Below, one piece after another: positions 16,893-25,687 of a stretch of DNA of 64,000 nt. The notes beneath the pieces were generated by a model. That model was not told the origin of the DNA. It ran no database searches and saw nothing but the letters and a program-made list of their open reading frames with translations. This DNA is from an uncultured Parabacteroides sp. (lineage in GTDB: Bacteria; Bacteroidota; Bacteroidia; Bacteroidales; Tannerellaceae). Made by a program: the position numbers and the translations under genes. Numbering within the stretch: the stretch's first letter is position 1; every line of letters starts with the position of its first letter. The stretch is taken from NCBI RefSeq assembly GCF_905196875.1, contig NZ_CAJJWO010000001.1, forward strand, positions 62,001 through 126,000, given 5' to 3'.

Positions 16893-18152
16893 TTATAAAG
16901 ATTCTTTCAAAACTTCCTTATACAAGGATATATATTTATGAGCAATGACTTCTTCTGAATATGCAGATTGAGTTTTTTTTATGCACAATTCAGATAATTC
17001 ATCATACCTTTCATTATCCAAAATCCATTTTATTCCCCGAGATAAATCTTCCACATCCTTATATTCTGCAACATAACCATTTTGCAAATGATCTATCATT
17101 TCAGGGATGCCACCTATATTAAAACCAACACATGGAGTTCCACATGCCATCGATTCCATAATCGTATTAGGCAAATTCTCTTCCAACGAAGATGTAACAA
17201 ACAAATCAACAGCATTATACAATAAAGCTATTTTCTTTTCTTCGGTCAAATATCCCATGGGATGAACCGGGACTGGTAATATATCTCGAATATCTTCCTT
17301 TATTTGTCCGAAAACAACTAATTCTATATTTCCCTGGTGTCGGTTTTTTTTCAATGCTTCAATCAAATAGAAAACACCCTTGCGTTCATCTGTAACGTTC
17401 AAAGCACCAAACAACAGTAATTGCTTGTCTTCAGGAAGTCCTAACTCTTGTCGGGCTTTTCCACGATCTTGACGATGGAAAATAGTCATATCCAACGTAT
17501 TAGGAATAGACAATATTGATTTACCATGAAGTAATCTACTTTGTCTCGCACGATTAGCCAACCAATTACTACAACCAACAAAAGATATATCTGCTTTATT
17601 ATATATTTGCTCCTTCTTCTTAAAAACATAAGTTGAAAGATCTTGACCACTTTTTGAATGAAGAAAAAAACAAGAACTACATTTCTCTTGATATTTCTCA
17701 CATTCCCGAGCATGATGACAAATACCGGTACAAGGCCACATATCATGCATAGTCCAGACAATCGGTTTCCCTGATTCTACCAATTTTCTAATATCCTGCA
17801 TCGAAAGAAATCCTTGATTAACCCAATGTAAATGAATGATATCAGCATTATTCACTAATGGATGTCTGGATATATCTTTACCTACATTAGCGATGGAAAC
17901 ACAAAATAAATCTTTCCTATTCAGATGATTAAATAAAAAGATAACAAGCCGTTCCCAATAAAAACGGAATAAGTTGGCAAACCGAATAATTGCATTCGTA
18001 TTAACAGAAACAACATTACTGTCAGCCGATTGCTTTTCCCGCACAAGCATATTTACAGATACTCCGTTACGAAATAAAGCTTTAGCTAACCGTCCCGCAG
18101 CAACTGCCGCTCCACCTCTACGTTCTGATGTATTTATTATTACTACTTTCAT
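16893..18152 (-). CDS. Family 4 glycosyltransferase
   Basis: A GT-B enzyme. The N-terminal domain begins MKVVIINTSERRGGAAVAAG with the typical glycine loop. The C-terminal donor-binding domain has LLLFGALNVTDERKGVFYLI and the E-x7-E motif in SSLEENLPNTIMESMACGTP, followed by FNIGGIPEMI. A Cys-rich stretch (about 145-165: CTGICHHARECEKYQEKCSS) in the N-terminal domain recurs in WcaL-like GT4 enzymes of Bacteroidetes. Length 419 is normal. It overlaps the upstream beta-propeller gene by four bases. Confidence 0.9.
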   Translation of the reverse strand: MKVVIINTSERRGGAAVAAGRLAKALFRNGVSVNMLVREKQSADSNVVSVNTNAIIRFANLFRFYWERLVIFLFNHLNRKDLFCVSIANVGKDISRHPLVNNADIIHLHWVNQGFLSMQDIRKLVESGKPIVWTMHDMWPCTGICHHARECEKYQEKCSSCFFLHSKSGQDLSTYVFKKKEQIYNKADISFVGCSNWLANRARQSRLLHGKSILSIPNTLDMTIFHRQDRGKARQELGLPEDKQLLLFGALNVTDERKGVFYLIEALKKNRHQGNIELVVFGQIKEDIRDILPVPVHPMGYLTEEKKIALLYNAVDLFVTSSLEENLPNTIMESMACGTPCVGFNIGGIPEMIDHLQNGYVAEYKDVEDLSRGIKWILDNERYDELSELCIKKTQSAYSEEVIAHKYISLYKEVLKESL

Positions 18153-19171
18153 TCAGATAACAATTGCAACAACTTTTTCATATTTAAACAAGTATATCCA
18201 ATCCTTCTATCCTCCACGAAATTATCGATATACCCAACAACAGAAAAATACAAATGTAGTGAATCGCCACAAATATAAGCTGATGGCCGGTACGTTTTGA
18301 TGTGGGATATAATCGGTTTTTCATATATCTGAAAATTATGATAATCCTCCGACACCGCCAGATATGTTTCCATCGGCGAACGGAACGACTTTTGTTTGTG
18401 ATCGCGGCCGCAAAACAACATATACAGTTTTTGTTCATATTCGAACAAACAACAATGCCAAGGTTCTATTTTAACCTGAGCTTTATTCAAAAAAGAACCA
18501 CCTTTTACTTCCTCAAAAACGGGATTTTCCAAATCGTCTCCTTCTAAGATGTCAATTCCTGTACATATTCCTTTTTTAGTAATTCCTGCATTCCCATTTA
18601 AACAATAAATCCTCAGTTTATTTTTGTACCTCAATATCGAAGGGGATAATAATTCCTGTTCAGGATTATCCGTTTCAAAAAAAGGACGGGCTTCACTCCA
18701 TTGCTGCCCATCAGAGGAAGATTGTACTTTCAATATTTTTTGAAGCGACTTATCATCATATTCCCGAATGATAGAATACAAAGTATTATTGTCATAGAAC
18801 AGTTCGATATCCGAGTTAAAGCGTGAACCTCCCGGCCAATCCAAAATAGGATTCTTTTTTATGGGAGTAAAATTTACTGGAGACCTTCCATTATCCCCCA
18901 TCGCACAATAAATGCAAGGATTTTCATACTCCACCTGAGCCTCAGGATAAGGAGTTACTCCCAGCCAATGAGTTGCGCCATTCCAACCTTGTTTGATATA
19001 CAAAATGGAAGGATGGGTTTGGCTTTGTTTGGGACAATTGTTAGGAACAGGTATTTTACACCAACTATATGGCAGATTTCCTATGATAACAGACTTTTTG
19101 TTGAATAGAAAAACTGTTCGGTCTAATATTTTCTGCAATAAAAGCCTTAATTCCTTCAATACAGATTCCAT
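18149..19171 (-). CDS. Five-bladed beta-propeller (GH43/GH32-like) protein of glycan loci
   Basis: The 340-residue protein has no signal peptide. It contains repeated strand blocks typical of a five-bladed propeller: THPSILYIKQGWNGATHWLG, NSDIELFYDNNTLYSIIREY, LLSPSILRYKNKLRIYCLNG, PWHCCLFEYEQKLYMLFCGR and RPSAYICGDSLHLYFSVVGY. The pattern 'surface-pro-ser + aromatic' resembles glycosidase propellers of clan GH-F/GH-J, but I do not see a secure catalytic Asp/Glu triad. Its location inside a glycosyltransferase operon, overlapping the GT4 by four bases, suggests a cytosolic role in building or trimming the glycan. Function is unknown. Confidence 0.65.
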   Translation of the reverse strand: MESVLKELRLLLQKILDRTVFLFNKKSVIIGNLPYSWCKIPVPNNCPKQSQTHPSILYIKQGWNGATHWLGVTPYPEAQVEYENPCIYCAMGDNGRSPVNFTPIKKNPILDWPGGSRFNSDIELFYDNNTLYSIIREYDDKSLQKILKVQSSSDGQQWSEARPFFETDNPEQELLSPSILRYKNKLRIYCLNGNAGITKKGICTGIDILEGDDLENPVFEEVKGGSFLNKAQVKIEPWHCCLFEYEQKLYMLFCGRDHKQKSFRSPMETYLAVSEDYHNFQIYEKPIISHIKTYRPSAYICGDSLHLYFSVVGYIDNFVEDRRIGYTCLNMKKLLQLLSE

Positions 19172-19212
19172 CTATTTTTTGTTAGGTTCACGATATTAAT
19201 ACAAAGAATATA

Positions 19213-20115
19213 TCAATAATCTTTCAAGAGATAGCGCAATATCCGTTTATACGAAAAGAAATGCTTTTTTACCTCTGCGCTATCTATCAGCTTATTCGCA
19301 AATATATGCCGAGGATGTTTTAGGGGAAAACTAATTGATTCATAAGACCTATAAAATTTATCTGTATGCTTTTTCGTATGAGTGGCATTCGGATCATTCA
19401 GGCCGATATTGGTTACTAAATTAACTGATGGATATATCGATAACTGGTGCTGCAATCTAAGTGTAAAATAGTAAAACACCCCCCAAGGATTTAATCCATT
19501 ACGTTTTGCTATGGCATCTGATAAAAACGATGTAAAATATATTTTCTCCCACATATTACAATAAAGAGAAGCATTCGAATACAGCTCTTTATTCCATAAG
19601 GAAGTACTCAAATCTACATTTTTCCATACCCGACGCCACGTAGCCCATCCCCAAATATGTGTTACCCAACAAAAATCGTAACTCAAATCAGCATTAACAG
19701 TATTCGGATAATAACAATTCCCCCCTATATGTCCAATGCGAGAATCATCTTTATATTTTATCAGTAGTTCTTCACAAAAAGGGAAAAAAGATAAATCCGG
19801 TAAACAATCATCCTCTAAAATCACACCATATTCTTCTTGTTCAAAGAACCAACTAATAGCTTCCGATACAGCTCTCTTACATCCTAAATTCTCTATTCTA
19901 AAGAGTGTCTTAACTTCACAAGGCCAATCAACCTGATGAACAATAGATCGAGTTTCAAGACACATCTCAACTTCTTTCGGTTTCGATTTCCTAGGAGCAT
20001 CAGCAGCTATATATAATCTGGAAGGACGAATCTCCCGAATCCGATCAAATATAATTTTCGTTGTATCTGGTCTATTGAATATTAGAAATAGTATTGGAAC
20101 TTCGTACATAAACAA
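19213..20115 (-). CDS. GT-A fold glycosyltransferase-like protein (GT2-related)
   Basis: The N-terminus PILFLIFNRPDTTKIIFDRI and the acidic EYGVILEDDCLPDLSFF match a nucleotide-sugar transferase family common in Bacteroidetes O-antigen loci, in which LEDD replaces the DxD. HIWGWATWRRVWKNVD (about 155-170) is a further conserved block of this family. Length 300 is normal. The gene abuts the next upstream one without a spacer base. Substrate is unknown. Confidence 0.8.
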   Translation of the reverse strand: MFMYEVPILFLIFNRPDTTKIIFDRIREIRPSRLYIAADAPRKSKPKEVEMCLETRSIVHQVDWPCEVKTLFRIENLGCKRAVSEAISWFFEQEEYGVILEDDCLPDLSFFPFCEELLIKYKDDSRIGHIGGNCYYPNTVNADLSYDFCWVTHIWGWATWRRVWKNVDLSTSLWNKELYSNASLYCNMWEKIYFTSFLSDAIAKRNGLNPWGVFYYFTLRLQHQLSIYPSVNLVTNIGLNDPNATHTKKHTDKFYRSYESISFPLKHPRHIFANKLIDSAEVKKHFFSYKRILRYLLKDY

Positions 20116-20988
20116 TTAAACTTTTTTGAAGAATTTCCCTTGAAAAAAATCTTTTGTACCACAAAAAACAGCTTTCGCCAAAACAGTTTTACGAGAAATC
20201 AATAATAGAAAAAGATGGTACACATTTAATAAGACTTGATATAATATAGACATCGTTTGTACTACACCTTTTAAATTCCTCTTATACAGCAACAAACGGT
20301 TTCTTGTATTATAATAACAAACTAAAGGAGATCCCTTTCCCGTACTTTGGCTACCTAAATGATATACAAACGAATTTGGTTCATACCAAATAGAATATCC
20401 CAAATTTTTTATGCATATTGACAAATCGACTTCTTCTGAATACAAAAAATATATATCAGGCCAACCACCGACACTATTCAAAATATCTCTTTTTATCATT
20501 AACGCAGCTCCATGAGCTAAAGAAACTTCTTGTAAAGTTTGAAGTCCATTTTTAGGATCTCCATTCAAATAATGTATTCTCAATAAAAAACGTCCAATAG
20601 GCTCACAACCACCATAACATAAAGAGCCATCCATATTCAATATTTGAGGAGACACTATTCCAACCTTCTCTTTTTGAGAAAAAATATCCAACAATGGAGT
20701 TATAAAATCAGAAGTAATAATGAGATCATTATTTAAAAACAACAAATAATCTCCTTTGGAATATTTAACCCCAAGATTATTCCCCCCTGAAAATCCCAAA
20801 TTTACATCACTTCTAATAGCTTTAATCTGAAAAAACTCCTGCTGCAATAATTCAGCTTCATTTTCTTTAGAGCCATTATCCACAACAACCATTTCATACT
20901 CAATATCTACAATATTGATACATAAAGAATTCAGTAAATTCCTCGTATCAACAATTCCATTATAATTTACAGTAATAATTGAGATCAT
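20116..20988 (-). CDS. Family 2 glycosyltransferase, rhamnosyltransferase-like (WbbL/RfbF type)
   Basis: The order of motifs follows WbbL-type enzymes: ISIITVNYNG (2-11), VVVDNGSKENE, GGNNLGVKYSKGDYLLFLNN (about 68-87, the metal-binding NND follows), GGWPDIYFLYSEEVDLSICI, and PNSFVYHLGSQSTGKGSP. This subgroup includes dTDP-rhamnosyl and related transferases. The C-terminus ends in a basic hydrophobic helix, probably monotopic membrane contact. No dTDP-rhamnose synthesis genes are in the window, so the donor is open. DNA here is strongly AT-rich compared with the flanking core genes. Confidence 0.87.
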   Translation of the reverse strand: MISIITVNYNGIVDTRNLLNSLCINIVDIEYEMVVVDNGSKENEAELLQQEFFQIKAIRSDVNLGFSGGNNLGVKYSKGDYLLFLNNDLIITSDFITPLLDIFSQKEKVGIVSPQILNMDGSLCYGGCEPIGRFLLRIHYLNGDPKNGLQTLQEVSLAHGAALMIKRDILNSVGGWPDIYFLYSEEVDLSICIKNLGYSIWYEPNSFVYHLGSQSTGKGSPLVCYYNTRNRLLLYKRNLKGVVQTMSILYQVLLNVYHLFLLLISRKTVLAKAVFCGTKDFFQGKFFKKV

Positions 20989-20991
20989 AAA

Positions 20992-21963
20992 TTATGACAA
21001 TGACATATGAAGCTTAAGAAATATTCTCTTTATCCAATATGGCGATTTAGATAATAAATAGCTTAAATACAAAACTCCACTATTATTTAAATAAAAAGCA
21101 TTGAGTTGCTTACCCAAATAAGCATTAACATATTTTTCACAATTATACAAATCAGTAATTGCTCTTTCTGAAACACTCACACGTAACCAAAAAAGTTTTT
21201 TAAGAACTTTCCTTTTTAGACTAGAGGGTAAATTAATTTTTTTCAACAACATTAATTGATCTACAAATATATCACACCATTGTTCAAATACTTTTATCGA
21301 CCACAAATTCCCTGCTGTTGAAGAAGTCTCTCTCAATATATAAGAATATGTAATATCAGAAATTACACTATAAGATCTGGCATATAACAATACTTGAAAT
21401 GTGAAATAATTATCTTCAATCGTTTGATTGTCTATACATGCTATGTTGAATTCTTTCAAAAAGTCCAAATCATACAATTTATTCCAAGTATAAACAGGAA
21501 AACGCCCATCAAAAAAGCCCAATATTATACTCTCTTTATTTATCTCTACAGTTTGCTTCATACTGCAATCTATTGTATTGATAGGAGTTATTTTCTGATA
21601 TGAACCACTAACAACATCGACTTTAGTACGACAAATCTCTTCATGCAACTTATATATACAGTCTAAGGATATCTCGTCATCACTATCCATAAAATAAAGG
21701 AATCTTCCTTTTGCATTTTTTATTGCAGTATTTTTAGTTGCGCCTGTACCTCGATTACAATCATGCTCTATTATCCTAACATATTTACCTCGAGGATGTT
21801 TTAATATAATATCCTTTACTATCTCTATAGAATTATCATTTCCTTTATCATCAACAACAATATATTCGAGGTTTTCATACGATTGATTCAATGCAGAAAG
21901 TAATGCTCTCTCTACACACTTTTCCACATTATATATAGGCATTGAAATCGTTATAAGATCCAT
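20992..21963 (-). CDS. Family 2 glycosyltransferase
   Basis: A GT-A enzyme with SMPIYNVEKCVERALLSALN at the N-terminus, VVDDKGNDNS and the metal-binding YFMDSDDEIS. The C-terminal 140 residues have no catalytic motif and contain aromatic/basic helices, common in O-antigen GT2 enzymes. Length 323 is typical. It starts two bases after the methyltransferase gene's stop and ends three bases before the next GT2. The gene is AT-rich. Confidence 0.88.
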   Translation of the reverse strand: MDLITISMPIYNVEKCVERALLSALNQSYENLEYIVVDDKGNDNSIEIVKDIILKHPRGKYVRIIEHDCNRGTGATKNTAIKNAKGRFLYFMDSDDEISLDCIYKLHEEICRTKVDVVSGSYQKITPINTIDCSMKQTVEINKESIILGFFDGRFPVYTWNKLYDLDFLKEFNIACIDNQTIEDNYFTFQVLLYARSYSVISDITYSYILRETSSTAGNLWSIKVFEQWCDIFVDQLMLLKKINLPSSLKRKVLKKLFWLRVSVSERAITDLYNCEKYVNAYLGKQLNAFYLNNSGVLYLSYLLSKSPYWIKRIFLKLHMSLS

Positions 21964-21965
21964 AC

Positions 21966-22718
21966 TTATTCTTTTTTCTTCCCTACGAAAATATAATTTA
22001 AAGTATACTTACTAGAGTCTTTACACTTATTATCTAAAAATAAAAATAAATCATTACATAACAAAGACATAGATCGCCTTAATAAAGTGAAGAACTTCCG
22101 CTTAAACAAAGCGGAAGTTGGATTGAACTCAATCCAACAGATTTGCAATAATAACTGTCCTAAAACAGCCCATTTTCCTCCATTAGCAATCTCCTCTACA
22201 ATATCAAAACCGCTTTCTTCTAATAATGCTCTAAAGCCATATTTTGTAAAACGATAATAATCATAAGGTACCTCATGCATCTCCCAGATAAAATTACTAC
22301 TTACAATAAAAAATCCTCCGGACTTAAGTAGCCTATTTGCCTCTTTAAAGACCTTTATGTGATCAAATACATGTTCAATAACCTGAGTGCAAATAACAAT
22401 ATCGTAAGAAGAGGAAGAGGCCGGTATATTTGTAGCATCACAAACTATATCGACCTTATTATCAGATGATTGAACAATATCACTCCCAATATACATTGCC
22501 GGAGTATCATTTTTCAATAATGATCGTATATATTGTTCAAAAGGTTTATTCCCACAACCAATATCAAAAACAAAATTATTTTCACAAATGTATTTATCAA
22601 GTACACCTTTCATATCAGTCAAATAACATTTGTAATAAATGTACTCCTTACTATATTTTGAAGGTATTTCAATATTTGACAAACGCATCAGAGCAATCTC
22701 TCTTTTATTATCCATCAC
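21966..22718 (-). CDS. SAM-dependent class I methyltransferase
   Basis: The Rossmann motif I is FDIGCGNKPFEQYI (about 49-62), followed by VDIVCDATNIPASSSSYDIV (motif II/post-I region) and TQVIEHVFDH and LLKSGGFFIVSSNF (motif III). It belongs to the Methyltransf_11 type. In glycan loci such enzymes often methylate a terminal sugar or cap the chain end, which can set chain length; that is an inference from position only. Length 250 is normal. The neighbour downstream starts two bases after its stop. Confidence 0.82.
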   Translation of the reverse strand: MMDNKREIALMRLSNIEIPSKYSKEYIYYKCYLTDMKGVLDKYICENNFVFDIGCGNKPFEQYIRSLLKNDTPAMYIGSDIVQSSDNKVDIVCDATNIPASSSSYDIVICTQVIEHVFDHIKVFKEANRLLKSGGFFIVSSNFIWEMHEVPYDYYRFTKYGFRALLEESGFDIVEEIANGGKWAVLGQLLLQICWIEFNPTSALFKRKFFTLLRRSMSLLCNDLFLFLDNKCKDSSKYTLNYIFVGKKKE

Positions 22719-22751
22719 ATTCTACTTTATTCATAAATCTACTTACTAAAA

Positions 22752-23573
22752 TCAAACAGATAAGATAGTACAATCTATTTTTGAAATATCAGCAGCTAAA
22801 GTTGAATATGTACTAGCAAAAGAACCGTATATTTTTTTTGTAGAAGACAGAAGATATAATTCAATAATAGCATCTGTTATACCTTCTAGAGAATCTCTTT
22901 TTTGTACACAATCTAAAAAATAGATTCTGTCAAAAAAAATTTTTTTAAGTTTTTCTTTTTCTTCTTTAGAGTCAGAAGCTACATAAAATTTCACATCAGG
23001 ATTATCTTCAATGGACTTATACATAGAATCAATATATAAATCCAGAGGACTCTTACCTATAGATAAAGCATTATCAGTCCTACGAATATGTACACCTATT
23101 ACATTTTTACCAAATGAAGACTTTAGATGTTCAATTTTTCTTCTTATATACAATTTAGGCCGCAAATAGCACAACATATTTTCCTTTGAATAAATAGGAT
23201 AAAATGCAACTAAATAAGAATTACCTCCTTTTTTCAATTTTTGAAAACAAGATATTTCCTCATTATAAGCATCTTTTTCAAGTAATATTTGATCAAATAT
23301 TACTCTTTGCCATAACAATGGCAACCAAAAATTTCTTTTTCTTGGTCTATCATAAACATAATGATACCATTTCGCATCTATAATTTCCACATTTGCTGTA
23401 TCAACATCTTCAGACAATTCAAATAAAGAGTGGAAATCAGCTCCCATTCCTTTATCTTTAAACCAAATAACTTTAAGCCTTACATTATAGTCCTTACAAA
23501 ATGCAATCGCCGAAGTTATTGCATAAAATCGATTTGCCAAACCTCCTATAGGGACTAAGGTCAACGTCTTCAT
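22752..23573 (-). CDS. Putative fucosyltransferase (alpha-1,2/alpha-1,6 FucT-like, GT-B)
   Basis: The N-terminus MKTLTLVPIGGLANRFYAIT has the glycine-asparagine-arginine loop found in the GT11/GT23-related superfamily. The central IGVHIRRTDNA (about 154-164) is the HxRR-T/N-D motif that binds GDP-fucose. The C-terminal YGSFASTYSTLAADIS matches motif III (SxFS..). Length 273 is near the family norm. I infer a GDP-sugar donor; GDP-fucose genes are not in the window, and GDP-heptose from the nearby operon is a speculative alternative. It is the second gene of the operon, 13 bases after the flippase. Confidence 0.75.
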   Translation of the reverse strand: MKTLTLVPIGGLANRFYAITSAIAFCKDYNVRLKVIWFKDKGMGADFHSLFELSEDVDTANVEIIDAKWYHYVYDRPRKRNFWLPLLWQRVIFDQILLEKDAYNEEISCFQKLKKGGNSYLVAFYPIYSKENMLCYLRPKLYIRRKIEHLKSSFGKNVIGVHIRRTDNALSIGKSPLDLYIDSMYKSIEDNPDVKFYVASDSKEEKEKLKKIFFDRIYFLDCVQKRDSLEGITDAIIELYLLSSTKKIYGSFASTYSTLAADISKIDCTILSV

Positions 23574-23586
23574 AAATTTATTAATC

Positions 23587-25065
23587 CTAAAGCTTTTTGA
23601 TAAAATTATTTACCAATAAATTTACATCTTCTGAAATCTTCAGTATGTAAATCAATGAACAAAGACATACCCCAACTATAACTGTACGATACACCCCATC
23701 AACTATGGCAATATGATATTTGGGTAATAATTCGTTAATACCAAACATAATAACAAATATCCCTATCAATTTAATCAATTTCAATGAGATCGGATTAGTT
23801 TTAATTTTTACTTGAACCAACCATTGTTGTGCACTATAGCTAATCAGACAAGTTAATGTTGTCGCTACCCCAGCACCTGTTACACCTAGAATTGGTATTA
23901 ACCAATTATTAAAAGTAATAGCTATAGCGGTTATGAAAAAAGTAAAATACAATCCCCAATAATAATAACGAGAATAACTAATCAAATTATTTCCAAAATT
24001 CAAAGTCACTTCTATCAACTTTCCTAAAGCCAAAAAGAATACAACCCATTTACCCTGACTATACACTTCTCCATTCGGTATCAGGGCGAAAATGTTATCA
24101 ATATTGATCCATATCAACAAAAAAACAAATCCGCCAACCATCAATTGGTGTAGTGACACTTTACGATATAATTGAGTCACAGCATGTATATCACCTTCTT
24201 TTAAAGCAGAAGATGCTATCGGAGAAGAAATTGTAGCTATTGAACGAGAAGGAATCTCAATAACAGCCACTATATAAAAAGCAATCGAATAAATACCTGC
24301 ATAATCAAGCCCTAATTGTGAACCAACCATAAATAAATCCAATCGGCTTACAATATTCGAACCTAAAGCACCTATCATCCAAACCAATGTATAACTACAT
24401 ATTTGCTTTCGCAAATCGGTACTTATAAAGGAAAAATTATGTTTTAAAGATATCGATCCAATTTTAGATACATATAAAAATGCAAACATCATCGATATGG
24501 CATATACAGAGATATAACATGCTACAAAGCCGTTCATATCAACGAAATCGAATGCATACAATAAATAGGCTACAATTAATAATAATCTTAATATTACTTC
24601 CCGTATCAGTTTTGGCACAGCTATACGCATTAACAGGCTAGAGTATACCTCAAAAACAGTCCAATATAATAAAAATATCATAAAGGGAGGTACACTGTCA
24701 AAGTAATCGACAAACAACTTTGAATTCTTTATAAACAAAGCGGTAATAGGGTCACGCAAAAGATAATATAAAGTAATAAATACAATACTACCAACAAAAG
24801 GCAATAACATTAAATAAAAAAAGAATCCGTTGTTCTTCCCGTCCTCACTTTTGAAATACGGGAAAAAACGAATAGCCGAAGACGATACTCCAAACAAAGC
24901 AAAACTACTCAACAATGATGCAGCTTCAAACAACACGCGAGTTAGACCAATTTCTTCTGGAGTCAAAAACTTCGTTAGAATAAAGAATGTCGTTAAAAAG
25001 CCAATAAAAGCTCCTATATATGTAACAACAGTCCCTTTTATGCTTTGTCTTATAACAATTCCCAT
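23587..25065 (-). CDS. Wzx-type oligosaccharide flippase (MOP superfamily)
   Basis: A 492-residue protein with about 12-14 hydrophobic helices spread over its full length, beginning IRQSIKGTVVTYIGAFIGFL and ending in two helices before a basic tail. It matches the polysaccharide_synt/MOP exporter family, which moves undecaprenyl-linked repeat units across the inner membrane. It is the first gene of the 13-gene glycan operon. No Wzy polymerase is obvious downstream; the YfhO-type protein is the only other large polytopic protein. The gene is AT-rich. Confidence 0.88.
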   Translation of the reverse strand: MGIVIRQSIKGTVVTYIGAFIGFLTTFFILTKFLTPEEIGLTRVLFEAASLLSSFALFGVSSSAIRFFPYFKSEDGKNNGFFFYLMLLPFVGSIVFITLYYLLRDPITALFIKNSKLFVDYFDSVPPFMIFLLYWTVFEVYSSLLMRIAVPKLIREVILRLLLIVAYLLYAFDFVDMNGFVACYISVYAISMMFAFLYVSKIGSISLKHNFSFISTDLRKQICSYTLVWMIGALGSNIVSRLDLFMVGSQLGLDYAGIYSIAFYIVAVIEIPSRSIATISSPIASSALKEGDIHAVTQLYRKVSLHQLMVGGFVFLLIWINIDNIFALIPNGEVYSQGKWVVFFLALGKLIEVTLNFGNNLISYSRYYYWGLYFTFFITAIAITFNNWLIPILGVTGAGVATTLTCLISYSAQQWLVQVKIKTNPISLKLIKLIGIFVIMFGINELLPKYHIAIVDGVYRTVIVGVCLCSLIYILKISEDVNLLVNNFIKKL

Positions 25066-25241
25066 CTACCTCTTTTTCTCAACATTACACAAACGATATT
25101 GAACAGTTTTAATAACCTGTAATTGTTTTCTTTTTATTCTCTATCATTTTACAAAACAACTATCATACTATCATAAAAGCAATTATCTATTTACTAAAAG
25201 TATATTACTTATTTCCAATAATATAACTATTAAAACTCATT

Positions 25242-25255
25242 GAGACCTAGGTCTC
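25242..25255. promoter_or_regulatory. Perfect 14-bp palindrome, possible operator
   Basis: GAGACCTAGGTCTC is a perfect palindrome about 180 bases upstream of the flippase start. A half-site (GGGTCTCA) recurs at about 25315-25323. A dimeric regulator could bind here; this is inference. Confidence 0.4.
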
Positions 25256-25481
25256 GAAACCTTCACACCCAAGTCTTTGTATCGTTCAGATCGGGGTATA
25301 AAATGCATGAAAATAGGGGTCTCAAATAACTTTTCTCCTTATTTAGTCTTAAAAAATTACTTATTCGATATAAAAAAGTATGTACATAACACAAAATAGA
25401 TCGAAGTGATAGTTAAAATGACAGTTAATTCTAATAAACATCTTTATGATCAGACACTATCATCTTCTTTTCACTGTATGC

Positions 25482-25622
25482 TTAAGCTTTAAAACAGCTA
25501 GGTTCTATTGTAATTTCCGGATATGTTACTTCATGTTCCTCATACAACAAATCAACCACCTGCTCACGTGTTACAGGTAAAGTCCTTTTCTGTAAAAACA
25601 ATTGGAAGAGCCGTTGAATGCA
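25482..25622 (-). pseudogene. Remnant C-terminal gene fragment of unknown family
   Basis: A 46-codon frame bounded by stops lacks a start codon. It reads like the end of a real protein (KRTLPVTREQVVDLLYEEHE followed by VTYPEITIEPSCFKA). It lies between ugd and the flippase operon, in a place where Bacteroidales glycan loci often carry regulators or mobile remnants. I do not recognise the family. Confidence 0.35.
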
Positions 25623-25625
25623 TTA

Positions 25626-25666
25626 AAAAATTGAACTAATCAGAATTTTTGACCAATTCAATTTTT
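25626..25666 (-). terminator. Likely terminator of the uxs-ugd transcript
   Basis: A 10-bp perfect stem (AAAAATTGAA at 25626-25635 with 25657-25666), followed on the minus strand by a T-run, starts 22 bases after the ugd stop. The stem is AT-rich and therefore weak. Confidence 0.45.
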
Positions 25667-25687
25667 ATTTTGTAATATATATATATT

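Larger units (their letters stand above)
25066..25687. other. 622-base AT-rich non-coding gap upstream of the glycan operon
   Basis: No intact gene is visible on either strand. The gap holds a 14-bp palindrome (25242-25255), a remnant reading frame (25482-25622) and the probable ugd terminator (25626-25666). The promoter of the flippase operon should be here, but I see no good TAnnTTTG match on the minus strand. I also see no long inverted repeat pair of the kind that flanks invertible capsule promoters. Confidence 0.7.

Noticed and set aside
25066..25687. Phase-variable invertible promoter of the capsule type
   Set aside because: No pair of matching inverted repeats of useful length flanks a promoter here; the 14-bp palindrome is a single site and the 10-bp stem fits a terminator.
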